64,000 nt of DNA. Origin: Phyllostachys edulis (taxonomy: Eukaryota; Streptophyta; Magnoliopsida; Poales; Poaceae). The position numbers and the translations under genes are program-made. Position 1 is the first letter of the stretch, and each line of letters starts with the position of its first letter. The DNA lies in the NCBI GenBank assembly GCA_036346405.1, contig CM070553.1, positions 71,736,976 to 71,800,975 on the forward strand, given 5' to 3'. The notes below the pieces were generated by a model that searched no databases, had not been told where the DNA came from, and saw only the letters and a list, made by a program, of their open reading frames with translations. Below are positions 44,525 through 56,319 of this stretch, in pieces.

Positions 44525-44760
44525 GCGCCCTTTGATCCCGGACTGCTGAGGTCCTCCCTTGAGATCTTGACCGCTAGATCTCCTTTTGGAGATCTACTGT
44601 CAGACCTCCTCGCCCTTTGATCCGGACCGCTGAGGTCCTCCCTTGAGATCTTGACCGTTAGATCTCCCTTTGGAGATCTACTCGTCAGACCTCCTCGCGC
44701 CTTTGATCTGGACCGCTGAGGTCCTCCCTTGAAATCTTGACCCTTAGACCTCCCTTGTGC
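44525..44760 (+). repeat. ~87-bp LTR repeat, three copies
   Basis: Each unit contains CCTTTGATC..GGAC, GCTGAGGTCCTCCCTTGA and a GATCTCC..TTTGGAGATCTACT block. Three copies are also present in the A2 3' LTR (about 53205-53440). The A1 5' LTR retains about one copy and the A1 3' LTR none, so copy number changes fast. Confidence 0.85.
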
Positions 44761-45154
44761 AGTCCGAGTGTCGTGGCCTCTCGTTGAGCTTTGAGGACCT
44801 CTTGTCCAGACCTCTTCTTGAGTCCTTGGACCTCCCTGTCCCAGACCTCCCTCTTGAGTGTCTTGGACCTCTTGCCCAGACCTCGCGGTGGTCTTTGGCG
44901 AATGACCCTTTTCGGTGGGGCCACCTCTCGACCAATGGTGCACCCTTTTTGATCGGCCCCACTTGCCACCCCTCTTCACCTTGTAATTATTGTTTTGCTC
45001 AGAACTCAGGCGCATTTAATAGGTGTCGGTCACATTAAATGCGCCACATCTCGAGGTACTTTATTTCAATTCTTTTGGACAAGCCCCGCCCTAGTTATCC
45101 CGATTGCCTACACGCTATTGAACCTTTTTCTTGGTGCACTCCACCAACTCCGGC

Positions 45155-45162
45155 TATATATA
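45155..45162 (+). promoter_or_regulatory. TATA box of the A2 5' LTR
   Basis: TATATATA in the conserved CTCCGGC context. Confidence 0.65.
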
Positions 45163-47428
45163 GCCCGGGAGGCGTGCCTTTGTAATCTTTTACTCATTTC
45201 TTCATTCCTCGCCTCCTCTTTCGGTTCTTCCTTGCGCAAGACCCTCCCTCAGAGCTCTTTGAGGCGGTGTTAAGCCTCTTGGTTTTCTTTTTGGCCGAGT
45301 TGGTTTGAGTTCCTTTTTGGTTCTTTTGTTGTTCTCTCGCTTAGGGTGGTTTTGCTTATTTGATTCTCTTGCTAACGGTAGATCACGAGTTCGAGGAAAT
45401 CTTGGACCCAAATTTTGTCGCAGAAGGCTCTCCACTGCTGACCAAGGCAAGCCACGACCTCCTTTTGATCATCTTGAACCAAGTTTTGCAAATGTATTTC
45501 GGTTTAAATTATCATGCATGGCTATGTTTATAAGAAAATGGTTTGGGCAGAGTTACTTGCCTACTTGTCGTTATGCCTCCTTTATACCTTGTCTCCATCA
45601 TGTTGTCTTGTTCACCTTGTGAGCCTTAGGGTGGATAATTTTGGTTGGTATTCCTTGTTATTGCCAACTTTGGGACCGTATGTTGTATGCTTAGCCTTGC
45701 TTTAGAAACCGTGGGTCTGTGAATCATGCCTCATCAATTAATAATCTTGACTAATTGAAATATGGAACCTGTGGTTGGTGCCATTGTTAAGCAACTATGG
45801 CAGGATGCCTAAGTTGTGTTGATTGTGGTGCGAGATCACATTAATAATTGTTGTGCTAGGACTGGGTGGTCTTTTGGCATGGGCTAATCCAAATTGTTTT
45901 GCTAAGGCAAGAAGGCAGGGAGTGAGTAGTGGGTGCTGTGCACACTGGATTGTGGAAGTCTTGCCTTAGCACAATTAAGGACTTCACTTTGTGTTCTGTT
46001 TAATCGGGCCAATTAGTGCAACCACAAGATCATTTTATGGGAATGGTCTCAATGAATAATTAGCAATGAGATGGCTTGGGGCTATTTTGGTTGAGCGTGT
46101 GATTCGTTGGCGCAAGAGGGGCACCCCATAACCCCGTGGATTTTAGACCATCGAGGGGATTATAAAACCTTAGCGGGCGACTCTAGTCGGGCCAAGCTTT
46201 GTAAAGGCCTTGTCAAGGCTTCTAGATCGCCACCTTAGGAAGTGAGCAGGGTGACCGAACCCATCCCGCTAGAGAGATCGTGGATTGTGGGTAAAGTTGT
46301 ACACCTCTGCAGAGTAAAAGATCTATTCAATAGCCACGCCCTGGTCATGGACATGCTCGAAGAAATGGTGCAAGGGGTTGTTGTTTCAAAGCTTGTGCCA
46401 TCGACACTTCCATGAGATGCTTTGGCTTTGCCTCAAGAGACCTTGGCCTACTCCAGAGGGGTCAAGGTTGGCTCGGTAGTGGTCCAGGTTGGTTTGGACC
46501 TCTGAATGGGTGTTCGAGGGTTTTGGGTGAGGACTCGCCATCGTGTGACTCAGACCTCCCCAATTTTTGGTTCTGCCGTGAGTTGGTGCTCACACCACCT
46601 TTTATTAAAACATCAAAAGTATTATGTATTATGGTTTTACCTTGTCGCCTTTCAATCTATTATTGCTATTATTGTCAAATTTGGCTTTATGCAAACTAAC
46701 CATACAACTCTCCATCCAGAAGTCCTTGCATGAATATTATTGCATCTTTGCTCTCTGTGACTTGGTCGAGTACATTCCAAGTACTCATGGCTTAAGCCCT
46801 GTCAAAGCAGATTATGAGGATGACCAAGTGCAGGCGGTCTGCAGACTTCTTCGAGGAGGAGTTCTTCGACGACTAAGATGCCTAGGACGCCCTCCACCCG
46901 ACACTGTGGTGCTTGTTGGATGGCTTCTGTGTTTTGGTGTTTGAGCCCTAGAGCCCTTGTCACCAGCTTGTAAGTCCTCGTTGGTTTTGTAAGCCCTCGA
47001 AGTGCACCTCTTGTTAACAAGCTTGACCATAAGGTCCTATTATATAAAGTTTAATTTGTCCGCTTCATCTTTGTTTGACCTCGTGGTTGTGGTATTGGCT
47101 TGTGTTCTTGTGCGAGCTAGCTCGATTGTCCCGGGACTAGCTCAGATGCACAAGGTGACCACCAGAGGTCCCACGACTTAGCTCGAGGTCCCGCCGACCT
47201 CTCTTGGTGATGTGCCCGAGGTGCTACTGAAAGGTGGTAGCCACGACCTCCAGAGGTCCTCAAGACCTCCCCGGGAGGTCAAGCATGACCAAGACCTCCA
47301 GAGGTCCGCAAGACCTCCTCGGTAAAGCTCCATGTGGTGCTACCACATCCTTCCGTGGTGACTTCGCAGGCAAGAAAAAAAATGGTCCTCCCGACCTCTT
47401 GCAGACATCACGGGTGGGTCGCCTCGGC

Positions 47429-47439
47429 TGGTATCGAGC
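47429..47439 (+). other. Damaged primer-binding site of A2
   Basis: TGGTATCGAGC aligns with TGGTATCAGAGC of A1 with one A missing. If real, the loss would weaken priming by initiator-Met tRNA; it may instead be an assembly error (see findings). Confidence 0.8.
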
Positions 47440-47854
47440 CTAGGTCGGTCAGAGGACGGGCCATAGGCGTAAAGGTCGATTTAGTTTTTATCCAAAAGTT
47501 ATTTTCTAAAGCAAGTCAATTTAAAATTTGTTTAGTAGTTCTTTCCTTGTGCTGGTTCTATGTCGCCCTTATCTTGCTTAAAATCTTTTCTTGTCCTGTT
47601 TCTACTATCATCTTAACTCCTCCTTAGTTCCCTTTATCTTATCTCTCGCTGAACCTTGATTTTGAATCTAACTTGACTTCCTTGCCTTTATAACTTCAAT
47701 AGGGCCGATCAGAGAAAGGTTAGGATTAGTGGTCCTATTCTCGAGTCTCGCTTAGCTTGGGTCTTGAAGACCTCTGCTTTGAAGCTTTTGTTGCCCCTTT
47801 TGGCCTCCTCGCCTTTTTGGTTCTCTCTTGGGTTAACCAAGTCACCCCTAATAG

Positions 47855-48980
47855 ATGCCTTATCTTTATTTCTCTCAGATCCTCTTACCCTTTATGCTTT
47901 CCTTCTTACCTATTAAACCTTTAGAGTTTTGTCCAGATGGTGCAGACTCGGCATCCACAAGTCGCAGGAGCCCCTGCATCAGCTTGCCTCCACCCCCACC
48001 TCCTCCAAAGGGCAAGAATGCATCTGGTTTTGGGCGCTTTATGGCAAAGACAAGCTCGATGATGAGCTCTATGATGCGTATTATGAACCAGATTATGGCT
48101 CAACAAAGCCGCACCACCAAGCTTTACTTGCCATGATGAATCGTAATAGTCGATCAAGAAGAAGCGCCACCACCTCCACCCCCACTTTCACCATCAATCA
48201 AGGCCGCAGAGTTCATGAAGACACGCCCACTACATTTTCGAGCTCTCCCGAGCCTTTAGATGCGTATGATTGGCCGAGATCAACAGAGAAGAAGCCGGAT
48301 ATTGCTCACCGTGAAGACAGGAGAAGGTTTTGTTTGCCTCACATCAACCGGAAGGACTGCAATGAGCGGTGGGACACATTTTGTGCCTCACATGTCAATT
48401 CCCCAGAGGATCACTTGGGCAGAGTTCTCTCGCAGTTTTTCGCCACTCCCATGTCCCTCGATGGGAAGGTAGAGATGAAAAAGGAAGAGTTTAGGAGCTC
48501 AAGCAAGGCAAAGATGTCAAGAAGTGAGTATCTCACTAAGTTCACTCAATTGTCGCTATGCTCGCGAAGATGTGGCTACGGATGATGCGCTGCGTAAGCG
48601 CTTTTAAGCGAGGCCTCCATCCCAGCTTTAAAAGTTCAAGTTGTAGGGCAACGATTATCCCGATTTCCAAAGATATGGTGAACAAGGCAATGCTCATTGA
48701 GGAATCCCAAGAGAACTCTCTCGAGTCCTACAAGAGAAAGGTGCCATCCTCCTGCTCAAAGAAAGACCTCCCAAATACCACGCTTTTGTGCAAGACCAAC
48801 CCAAGCGCTAAGGACCTCCCTGACCTTCCAGACCTCTCGCTAAGACCTCCCGCCTAACTGTCTCGCCACAAGATCATCTGGCAAAGACCAAGACAACCCT
48901 AACGACTTCCACAAAGAATTGGGATCACTCGCTTCAAGTGTCACCAAGTGGGCATTTTGCTAATCAATGCCCACTAAAGA
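47855..48980 (+). pseudogene. A2 gag, frameshifted
   Basis: Homologous to A1 gag. The Pro-rich segment is followed by the Met-rich helix (about 47990-48130), then the Gag core with ATPMSLDGKVEMKKEEF near 48440-48490, then a Lys-Ala-Met-Leu-Ile-Glu-Glu-Ser segment near 48690. The zinc knuckle lies at about 48930-48972 (Phe-Lys-Cys-His-Gln then Gly-His-Phe), again broken at its first Cys codon, here read CTCGC instead of CTGC. Several frame changes prevent translation. Confidence 0.82.
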
Positions 48981-49059
48981 CAGAGCCAACCACCAAGACC
49001 TCTACGCCAGACCTCCTCGCCAAGACCCTCAGTCACAGGACCTCCTCAAGCCGTAACCT

Positions 49060-49480
49060 CCCAAACTTTTGAAGGGGCCGTGTGAACCATGTGGCAAAGG
49101 AAGAAGCATGACCTCCTCGGACGTGGTACTAGGTATGTTCCTAGTAAATTCAAGGCTTGCCAGCTTTTATTTGACTCGAGCTTCCTATTCGCTTATTTCT
49201 GAGTTTTGCCGCAAAGCACCGCCGAAGTTGTTGCTTTTAAGTCTACCTTGTTGGTTCAATCCCTACTCGTAACTAAGCACTAACCGTGGTTGTCCACAAG
49301 TGAAAATGGTCATAGAAGGAGTAGAATTTCTAGCCAACCTTATCCTTTGGACACCGTGTCCCTAGATGTGATTTTGGGCATGGATCTGCTAGCTAACCAT
49401 CATGCCATGTTGGATTGTAGTGGCAAAAGTATCTCTTTGACCAGCCCTAGTGGTGCCATCAGTGAAGTTTTCGCCACCTC
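49060..49480 (+). pseudogene. A2 aspartic protease segment
   Basis: It aligns with the A1 protease. The active-site Asp-Ser-Gly is destroyed because GACTCTGGAGC of A1 reads GACTCGAGC at about 49172. The distal Leu-Gly-Met-Asp-Leu-Leu-Ala-Asn-His segment is intact near 49375-49400. Confidence 0.72.
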
Positions 49481-49588
49481 GAGAGAAACTCCAAGGAGCC
49501 CTATCTTGTAGTGCTCAAGTTCAAGTTTTGGAGGATGTCCTCGTTGTTAAAGAATTTGTGGATGTGTTCCCCGATGAGCTCCCTGTGA

Positions 49589-50197
49589 ATGCCCCTGCAC
49601 AGAGACCTTGAGTTTGTCATAAACCTTGTCCTGTGGACCTCCCCATCTCCAAAAGGCCCTACAGATTGCATGTTGATGATCGTGGAGTTGAAAAGGTTGG
49701 AAGACTTGCAGAGCAAGGGTTTTATTAGACCTAGCTCCTCACCTTGGGGAGCCCCAAAGGTTTTTGTGCCTAAAAAGGATGGCACTCAGAGGATGTGTGT
49801 GGACTACAGAGCTCTCAATGATGTCACCATTAAGAACAAGTATCCTTTGCCAAGAATTGATGATTTATTTGATCAATTGAAGGGGGCTGCTGTATTTTCC
49901 AAGATAGATTTGAGAATAGGATATCACCAACTTAAGATTCGCAAGGAAGACATCCCTAAGACAGCTTTTTCAACTAGGTATGGGTTATTTGAGTTCACTG
50001 TTATGTCTTTTGGGCTGACCAATGCCCCTGCCTATTTCATGAATTTGATGAACCGAGTGTTCATGGAGTACCTAGACAAGTTTGTCATTGTCTTTATTGA
50101 CGACATTCTAGTGTACTCCAAGAGTGAAGAGGAGCATACAAGCCATCTCTTTTCGCTTTTGGAAAAGCCGAGAGCTCATCACTTTTGCCAAATTTAG
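49589..50197 (+). pseudogene. A2 reverse transcriptase domain, mostly intact
   Basis: This is the best preserved coding stretch of either chromovirus. In one frame it shows Phe-Ile-Arg-Pro-Ser-Ser-Ser-Pro-Trp-Gly-Ala-Pro, then MCVDYRALNDVTIKNKYPLP, the first catalytic Asp in FSKIDLRIGYHQ, the FGLTNAPAYFMNLMN stretch, and the catalytic FIDDILVYS box (near 50090-50115). The palm and fingers are complete. The frame is lost at about 50185 by a small deletion (HHFCQI where A1 reads His-Gln-Leu-Phe-Ala-Lys). This domain is a good anchor for phylogenetic placement. Confidence 0.9.
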
Positions 50198-50339
50198 TAA
50201 GTGTGAGTTTTGGCTAAAAGAAGTGGTCTTTTGGGGCATATTTTGTCAAAAGAAGGAGTGTCTCACAACCCTAGTAAGGTTCAAGATGTGCTCAATTGGG
50301 AACCCCTAGGACCGTGCCTCAAGTTCAAGTTTTCTTGGC

Positions 50340-50800
50340 ATGGCCTTATTATTACGTAGGTTTATTGAAGGCTTCTCCCGGATTGCAAAACCTCTCACTC
50401 ACCAAAAGAAAGAAAAGAAGTTCCTTTGGACCTCGACAGAACAGAGCTTCCAAGAGCTCAAGAGAAAGTTGACCTCTGCCTCAGCTTTTGGTTCTTCCAG
50501 ATGTCGAAAGATTTCAAAGTTTATTGTGATGCATCAAAGCAAGGACTTGGTCAGGTTCTAATGCAGTCGAAAAGTGGTAGCCTACGCTTCAAGACAGCTT
50601 GAAGCCTCATGAAGCAAACTACCCTACTCATGACCTAGAGTTGGTCACTGTGGTTCATGCCTTAAAATTTGGCGCCATTACCTCCTTGGTAATAGGTGTG
50701 AAATTTACACCCACCACAAAAGCCTAAAGTACATCTTTACACAAGCAGATTTGAATTTGAGGTAGAGAAGGTGGCTTGAGCTTATTAAGGACTACAATGT
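50340..50800 (+). pseudogene. A2 RNase H, frameshifted
   Basis: It aligns with A1 5640-6050. Readable pieces include Phe-Leu-Trp-Thr-Ser, the degraded FCDASKQGLG equivalent near 50525, and a YTDHKSLKYIF equivalent near 50705-50735 in which the Asp codon is altered (CCCACC). Multiple single-base changes scatter it over three frames. Confidence 0.8.
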
Positions 50801-50959
50801 GGAATTCACTACCACCTGTGCAAGGCCAATGTGGTGGCGTATGCTTTGAGCGTAAAAGTTTATGTCAATACTTTGATGGTTAAGGAGAGCCAACCCGCTT
50901 TGTATGAAGAATTCTTGAAGCTTAGACTTGAGTTAGTGGAAGAAGGGTTTTGGCAACTC

Positions 50960-51700
50960 TTGAAGTGCAACCTACCTTGCAAAAGCAGATCAAGGCAGCC
51001 CAAGATGGAGATATCGCATCCAAGAAATCAAGACCAACATAAGAGAAGGAAGGTCGCAAGGTTTTCTATGGATGACCTAGGTGCGGTCTGGTTTGATAAG
51101 AGGCTCTGTGTGCCCAATAACACGGAGCTTAAGGGTATAATACTTAAAGAAGCCCATGAAGCTTTGTATTCTATACATCCAGAGTTACAAAATGTACCAA
51201 GATGTCAAGGAATTGTACCGGTGGCCTAAAATGAAGAAGGAAATAGCAGATTTTGTAGCCAAATGTGACACTTGCCAAAGGTTAAAGCAAAGGCACCAAA
51301 GACCGAGGACTTTAGTGCCCTTACCCATACCCGAGTGGAAGGGAAGAGATCGGCATGGATTTTATTATCGGGTTTACCTCGCACTCCAAGCCGGTTTTGA
51401 TTCTATTTGGGTCATAGTGGATAGATTAACAAAATGGCTCACTTTATTCCTGTGAAGACTACTTATTCTCGAGACAAGCTAGCCAAATCTACATGGCAAA
51501 AGTGGTGTGCCTTCATGGTGTTCCAAAGAAGATAGTCTCGCATGAGGATCTCAATTCACCTCCAAGTTTTGGCAAAAGCTACATGATGCCTTGGGCACCG
51601 ACCTCAACTTTAGTACAAAGATACCACCTCAAACAGATGGCCAACCGAGAGAGTTAACCAAGTCCTTGAGGATATGCCGAGAGCTTGCGCCTAGAAAGAC
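50960..51700 (+). pseudogene. A2 integrase, frameshifted
   Basis: The HHCC zinc-binding region is better preserved than in A1: His..Leu-Tyr-Ser-Ile-His-Pro near 51150-51180 and CDTCQRLKQRHQRP at about 51266-51307. The catalytic core spans about 51320-51690 with Asp-Ser-Ile-Trp-Val-Ile-Val-Asp-Arg-Leu-Thr-Lys, but the VSDRGSQF box is broken (GTCTCGCATGAGG at 51534). Confidence 0.82.
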
Positions 51701-51779
51701 AATCTAGTTGGGACAAGATGTTACCATATGAATTTTCCTATAATAACAACTACCAAGCGAGTCTCCAAATGTCCCTTTG

Positions 51780-52372
51780 AAGCTATTTATGGGAGAAAGT
51801 GTAGGACTCCCTTGTATCGACAGACCCGGGTGAAGGCCAAGTTCTTGGTCTTGACCACTGAAGAAGCCGAGGATCAAGTGAGATCAATTAGGAGAAGTTA
51901 AAGGCGGCCCAAACTAGGCAAAAGAGCTACGCAGATGTTAGGCGCCAAGACCTAGCTTTTGTCCCAGAGACCGTGTCTACCTCAAAGTTTCACCTCTCAA
52001 AGGTATGCAATGTTCAGAGGTAGTGGGAAGCTTGCTCCAAGATTTATTGGACCCTTTCCAGCCCTGTCCGGGGGTGAAGTAGCCTACCGCTTGGACCTCC
52101 TCCTCGCCTTGTTTGGAGTTCACAATGTGTTCCATGTGTCGCAGCTTGAAGAAATGCTTATAATGCCAGAGGACCAAATGCCTTTAGAAGTCAGGACCTC
52201 CAAGAAGACCTCACTTACAGAGAGCACCCCATCAAGATTTTGGACGGTCGAGAGAGTTACCAGAGCAAGACCACCAAGTGCAGTGCAAGGTGCAATGGAG
52301 CAACCACTCCAAGCCGAGGCAACATGGGAACGAGAAGAGGACCTCGAAAGGAGTTCCCCACCTATTCCCTAG
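51780..52372 (+). pseudogene. A2 integrase C-terminus and chromodomain
   Basis: The GPY/F-type region (Leu-Ala-Pro-Arg-Phe-Ile-Gly-Pro-Phe) is at about 52028-52060, followed by the conserved Asn-Val-Phe-His-Val-Ser-Gln-Leu near 52122-52150. The chromodomain remnant (EATWEREEDL) is at about 52318-52350. Frame breaks occur in between. Confidence 0.78.
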
Positions 52373-52400
52373 TTTCACCAATCTCGGTCGAGATTCCCTT

Positions 52401-52412
52401 AAGGGTGAAGGT
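52401..52412 (+). other. Polypurine tract of A2
   Basis: AAGGGTGAAGGT directly precedes the 3' LTR start TGTAACGCCC. Confidence 0.8.
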
Positions 52413-52413
52413 T

Positions 52414-55400
52414 TGTAACGCCCTGCTTTCTTTTAAGTCCATGCCAAGTTTTCAAAATAAAAGTAACCATTTGGCTTTATTGAGAATCCAAAGCTTAACC
52501 CGAGATTTTGAACTGAGAGTTCAATTGGAATTAATCAAACCTAAACTAAGTCGTTGTTGGTGTTCCTTGTCGGTTGTGGCTCTCTGGGTGTCTTTGCCGC
52601 CTCGGGTTGTGGTTCTCCAAGCCTTCTGGTGCCCCGGTTCGCCTCTTCTCTCTCTCTTAACTTCCCTTATTGGTTTGAATCTCTTTGAGATCCGCACCTC
52701 TCACACATCTTCCCTTTGTTCAAACCTCTCCTTGTTTGGGGTTTTCTGTCAAGGACCCAAATGGGTTTGTGTTTCAAAACCTCTTTAGCCCCCCAAGCCA
52801 CGCTTGGTTTTGCTTCTTCAGACCTCCCTTGTTGAGATCTAGCCGCTGCAGACTCCCCTTGTTGAGATCTAGCCGCTCAGACCTCCCTTGTTGAGATCTA
52901 GCCGCCTGACCTCCCTTGTTGAGATCTAGCCGCCAGCACCTCCCCTTGTTGAGATCTAACCGCCAGACCTCCCTTGTTGAGATCTAGCCGCTCGCACCTC
53001 CCCTTGTTGAGATCTAGCCGCTCGCACCTCCCTTGTTAGATCTCGCCTTTAGGACCTCCTCTCTGAGATCTTAGCCGCCTGTGTTCTCCTTTAGTGGGAT
53101 CCAAAGGTTCCGACCTCCTTAGGTCCAAGACCTCCTCCTCGGTCCTTGCCGGTCTTTTGTAAAGACCACCTCCTAACCTTGAATATTCCTGCTGGTCAGA
53201 CCTCCTCGCGCCTTTGATCCTGGACTGCTGAGGTCCTCCCTTGAGATCTTGGACCGCTAGATCTCCCTTTGGAGATCTACTCGTCAGACCTCCTCGCGCC
53301 CTTTGATCCGGACTGCTGAGGTCCTCCCTTGAGATCTTGGACCGCTAGATCTCCTTTTGGAGATCTACTCGTCAGACCTCCTCGCGCCTTTTGATCTCGG
53401 ACCGCTGAGTTCCTCCCTTGAAATCTTGACCCTTAGACCTCCCTTGTGCAGTCCGAGTGTCGTGGCCTCCTCGTTAGAGCTTTGAGGACCTCTTGTCCAG
53501 ACCTCTTCTTGAGTCCTTGACCTCCTGTCCCAGACCTCCTCTTGAGTGTCTTGGACCTCTTGCCCAGACCTCGCGGTGGTCTTTATGAATGACCTTTTTC
53601 TGGGGCCACCTTTGACCAAGCAGTGCACCTTTTGATCGGCCCCACTTGCCACCCCCTCTTCACCTTGTAATTATTGTTTTACTCGAACTCAGGCGCATTT
53701 AATAGGTGTCGGTCACATTAAATGCAACACATCCGAGGTACTTTATTTCAATTCTTTTGGGCAAGCCCCGCCTAGTTATCCCGATTGCCTACACGCCATT
53801 GAACCTTTTTCTTGGTGCACTCCACCAACTCCGGCTATATATAGCCCGGGAGGCGCACCTTTGTAATCTTTTACTCATTTCTTCATTCCTCGCCTCCTCT
53901 GCTTCGGTTCTTCCTTGCGCAAGACCCTCCTCAGAGCTCTTTGAGGCGGTGTTAAGCCTCTTGGTTTCCTTTTGGCCGAGTTGGTTTGAGTTCCTTTTGG
54001 TTCTTTTGTTGTTCTCTCGCTTAGTGTGGTTTTGCTTATTTGATTCTCTTGCTAACGTGTAGATCACGAGTTCGAGGAAATCTTGGACCCAAATTTCTGT
54101 CGCAGAAGGCTCTCCACCGCTTGACCAAGGCAAGCCACGCACCTCCTTTTGATCATCTTGAACCAAGTTTTGCAAATGTATTTCGGTTTAAATTATCATG
54201 CATGGCTATGTTTATAAGAAAATTGTTTGGGCTGTAGTTACTTGCCTACTTGCTGTTATGCCTCCTTTATACCTTGTCTCCATCATGTTGTCTTGTTCAC
54301 CTTGTGAGCCTTAGGGTGGATAATTTTGGTTCGTATTCCTTGTTATTGCCAACTTTGGGACCGTATGTTGTATGCTTAGCCTTGCTTTAGAAACCGTGGG
54401 TCTGTGAATCATGCCTCATCAATTAATAATCTTGACTAATTGAAATATGGAACCTGTGGTTGGTGCCATTGTTAAGCAACTATGGCAGGATGCCTAAGTT
54501 GTGTTGATTGTGGTGCGAGATCACATTAATAATTGTTGTGTCAGGACTGGGTGGTCTTTTGGCATGGGCTAATCCAAATTGTTTTGCTAAGGCAAGAAGG
54601 TAGGGAGTGAGTAGTGGTGTCAGGCACACCGGATTGTGGAAGTCTTGCCTTAGCACAATTAAGGACTTCACTTTGTGTCTCTGTTTAATCGGGCCAATTA
54701 GTGCAACCACAAGATCATTTTATGGGAATGGTCTCATACTAATAATTAGCAATGAGATGGCTTGGGGCTATTTTGGTTGAGCGTGTGATTCGTTGGCGCA
54801 AGAGGGGCACCCCATAACCCTGTGGGATTTCTAGACCACCGGAGGATTATAAACCTTAGCGGGCACTCTAGTCGGCTCAAGCTTTGTAAAGGCCTTGCCG
54901 CTTTCTAGATCGCCACCTTAGGAAGTGAGCAGGGTGACCTAACCCATCCCGCTAGAGAGATCGTGGATTGTGGGTAAAGTTGTACACCTCTGCAGAGTAA
55001 AAGATCTATTCAATAGCCACGCCCTGGTCATGGACATGCTCAAGTGAAATGGTGCAAGGGGTTGTTGTTTCAAAAGCTTGTGCCATCGACACTTCCGCGA
55101 GATGCTTTGGCTTTGCCTCAAGAGACCTTGGCCGGCTCCAGAGGGGTCAAGGTTGGCTCGTAGTAGTCCAGGGTTGGTTTGGACCTCCGAATGGGTGTTC
55201 GAGTGGGTTTTGGGTGAGGACTCGCCACCGTGTGATCGCACCTCCCCAATTTTTGGTTCTGGCCGTGAGTTGGTGCTCACACCACCTTTTATTAAAACAT
55301 CAAAAGTATTATGTATTATGGTTTTACCTTGTCGCCTTTCAATCTATTATTGCTATTATTGTCAAACTTGGCTTTATGAACTAACCATACAGACTCTCCA

Positions 55401-56144
55401 TTGGTAAGTCCTTGCATGAATATTATTGCATCTTTGCTCTCTCGTGACTTGTCGAGTACATTCCAAGTACTCATGGCTTAAGCCCCGTGTCAAAGCAGAT
55501 TATGAGGATGACCAAGTGCGAGGCAAGGCAGACTCTTCGAGGAGGAGTTCTTCGACGACTAAGATGCCTAGGACGCCCTCCACCCGACACTGTGGTGCTT
55601 GTTGGATGGCTTCAAGTGTTTTGGTGTTTGAGCCCTAGAGCTCCTTGTCGCCAGCTTGTAAGTCCTCGTTGGTTTTGTAAGCCCTCGCAAGTGCACCTCT
55701 TGTTAACAAGCTTGACCATAAGGTCCTATTATATAAAGTTTAATTTGTCTCGCTTCATCTTTGTTTGACCTCGTGGTTGTGGTATTGGCTTGTGTTCTTG
55801 TGCGAGCTAGCTCGATTGTCCCGGGACTAGCTCAGATGCACAAAGGCAGACCACCAGGAGGTCCCACGATTTAGCTCGAGGTCCCGCCGACCTCTCTTGG
55901 TGATGTGCCCGGAGGTGCTACTGAGCAGGGTGGCGCCCACGACCTCCAGAGGTCCTCAAGACCTCCCGGGAGGTCAAGCATGACCAAGACCTCCAGAGGT
56001 CCGCAAGACCTCCCGGGAGGTCCCGTAGACCTCCCCAGAAAGCTCCATGCGGTGCTACCACATCCTTCCGTGGTGACTTCGCAGCGCAAAAAAAAAATGG
56101 TCCTCCCGGACCTCTTGCGGTACATCACAGGGTGGGTCGTCTCA
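52414..56144 (+). repeat. 3' LTR of chromovirus A2 (about 3.73 kb)
   Basis: It starts TGTAACGCCCTGC and ends GGTCGTCTCA. It has the same architecture as the A2 5' LTR: minisatellite of about 7 copies (52825-53040), three ~87-bp units (53205-53440), TATA box at 53836-53843, and a palindrome-bearing U5. The two LTRs are more similar to each other than to A1, including shared deletions such as the short form near 54480. Confidence 0.92.
53836..53843 (+). promoter_or_regulatory. TATA box of the A2 3' LTR
   Basis: TATATATA in the conserved CTCCGGC context; a possible read-out promoter toward the flanking gene fragments. Confidence 0.6.
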
Positions 56145-56169
56145 CGTGCAACCTGCAAATGGAGGTCCA

Positions 56170-56310
56170 ATGGCCAGCGAAAGCATTCTAGCTCTGGCAA
56201 ATTCGGTGGGTGGTGGCCTCTTGGTCTTGTGTGCCGCTGTAACTGCCCCTATTGCCTCGTCCGACTCATCATCTGGGATGACTACAACAGCAGGTCAGAT
56301 CCCTTGTTAA
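56170..56310 (+). CDS. Small ORF with a hydrophobic segment, unknown
   Basis: The ATG at 56170 opens a 46-codon frame with one membrane-like stretch (ILALANSVGGGLLVLCAAV) and then a Ser/Thr-rich tail. A splice-donor-like CAG|GTCAG lies at about 56295. Such an N-terminal anchor would suit a P450 reductase, whose FMN-domain fragment lies 1.1 kb downstream, but no connecting exon was seen. It could equally be chance or part of the gene split by A2. Confidence 0.22.
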   Translation: MASESILALANSVGGGLLVLCAAVTAPIASSDSSSGMTTTAGQIPC

Positions 56311-56319
56311 TGCCTGCAA

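Larger units (their letters stand above)
43728..47426 (+). repeat. 5' LTR of chromovirus A2 (about 3.7 kb)
   Basis: Starts TGTAACGTCTCG and matches the A1 LTRs throughout. It contains the 29-30 bp minisatellite with about 7 copies (44145-44355), three copies of an ~87-bp unit (about 44525-44760), and the TATA box at 45155-45162. It ends near GGGTCGCCTC, damaged relative to GTCGTCACA. With the 3' LTR it defines a full-length element, 43728-56144, with near-perfect target duplications CGTGT (43723-43727) and CGTGC (56145-56149). Confidence 0.92.
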
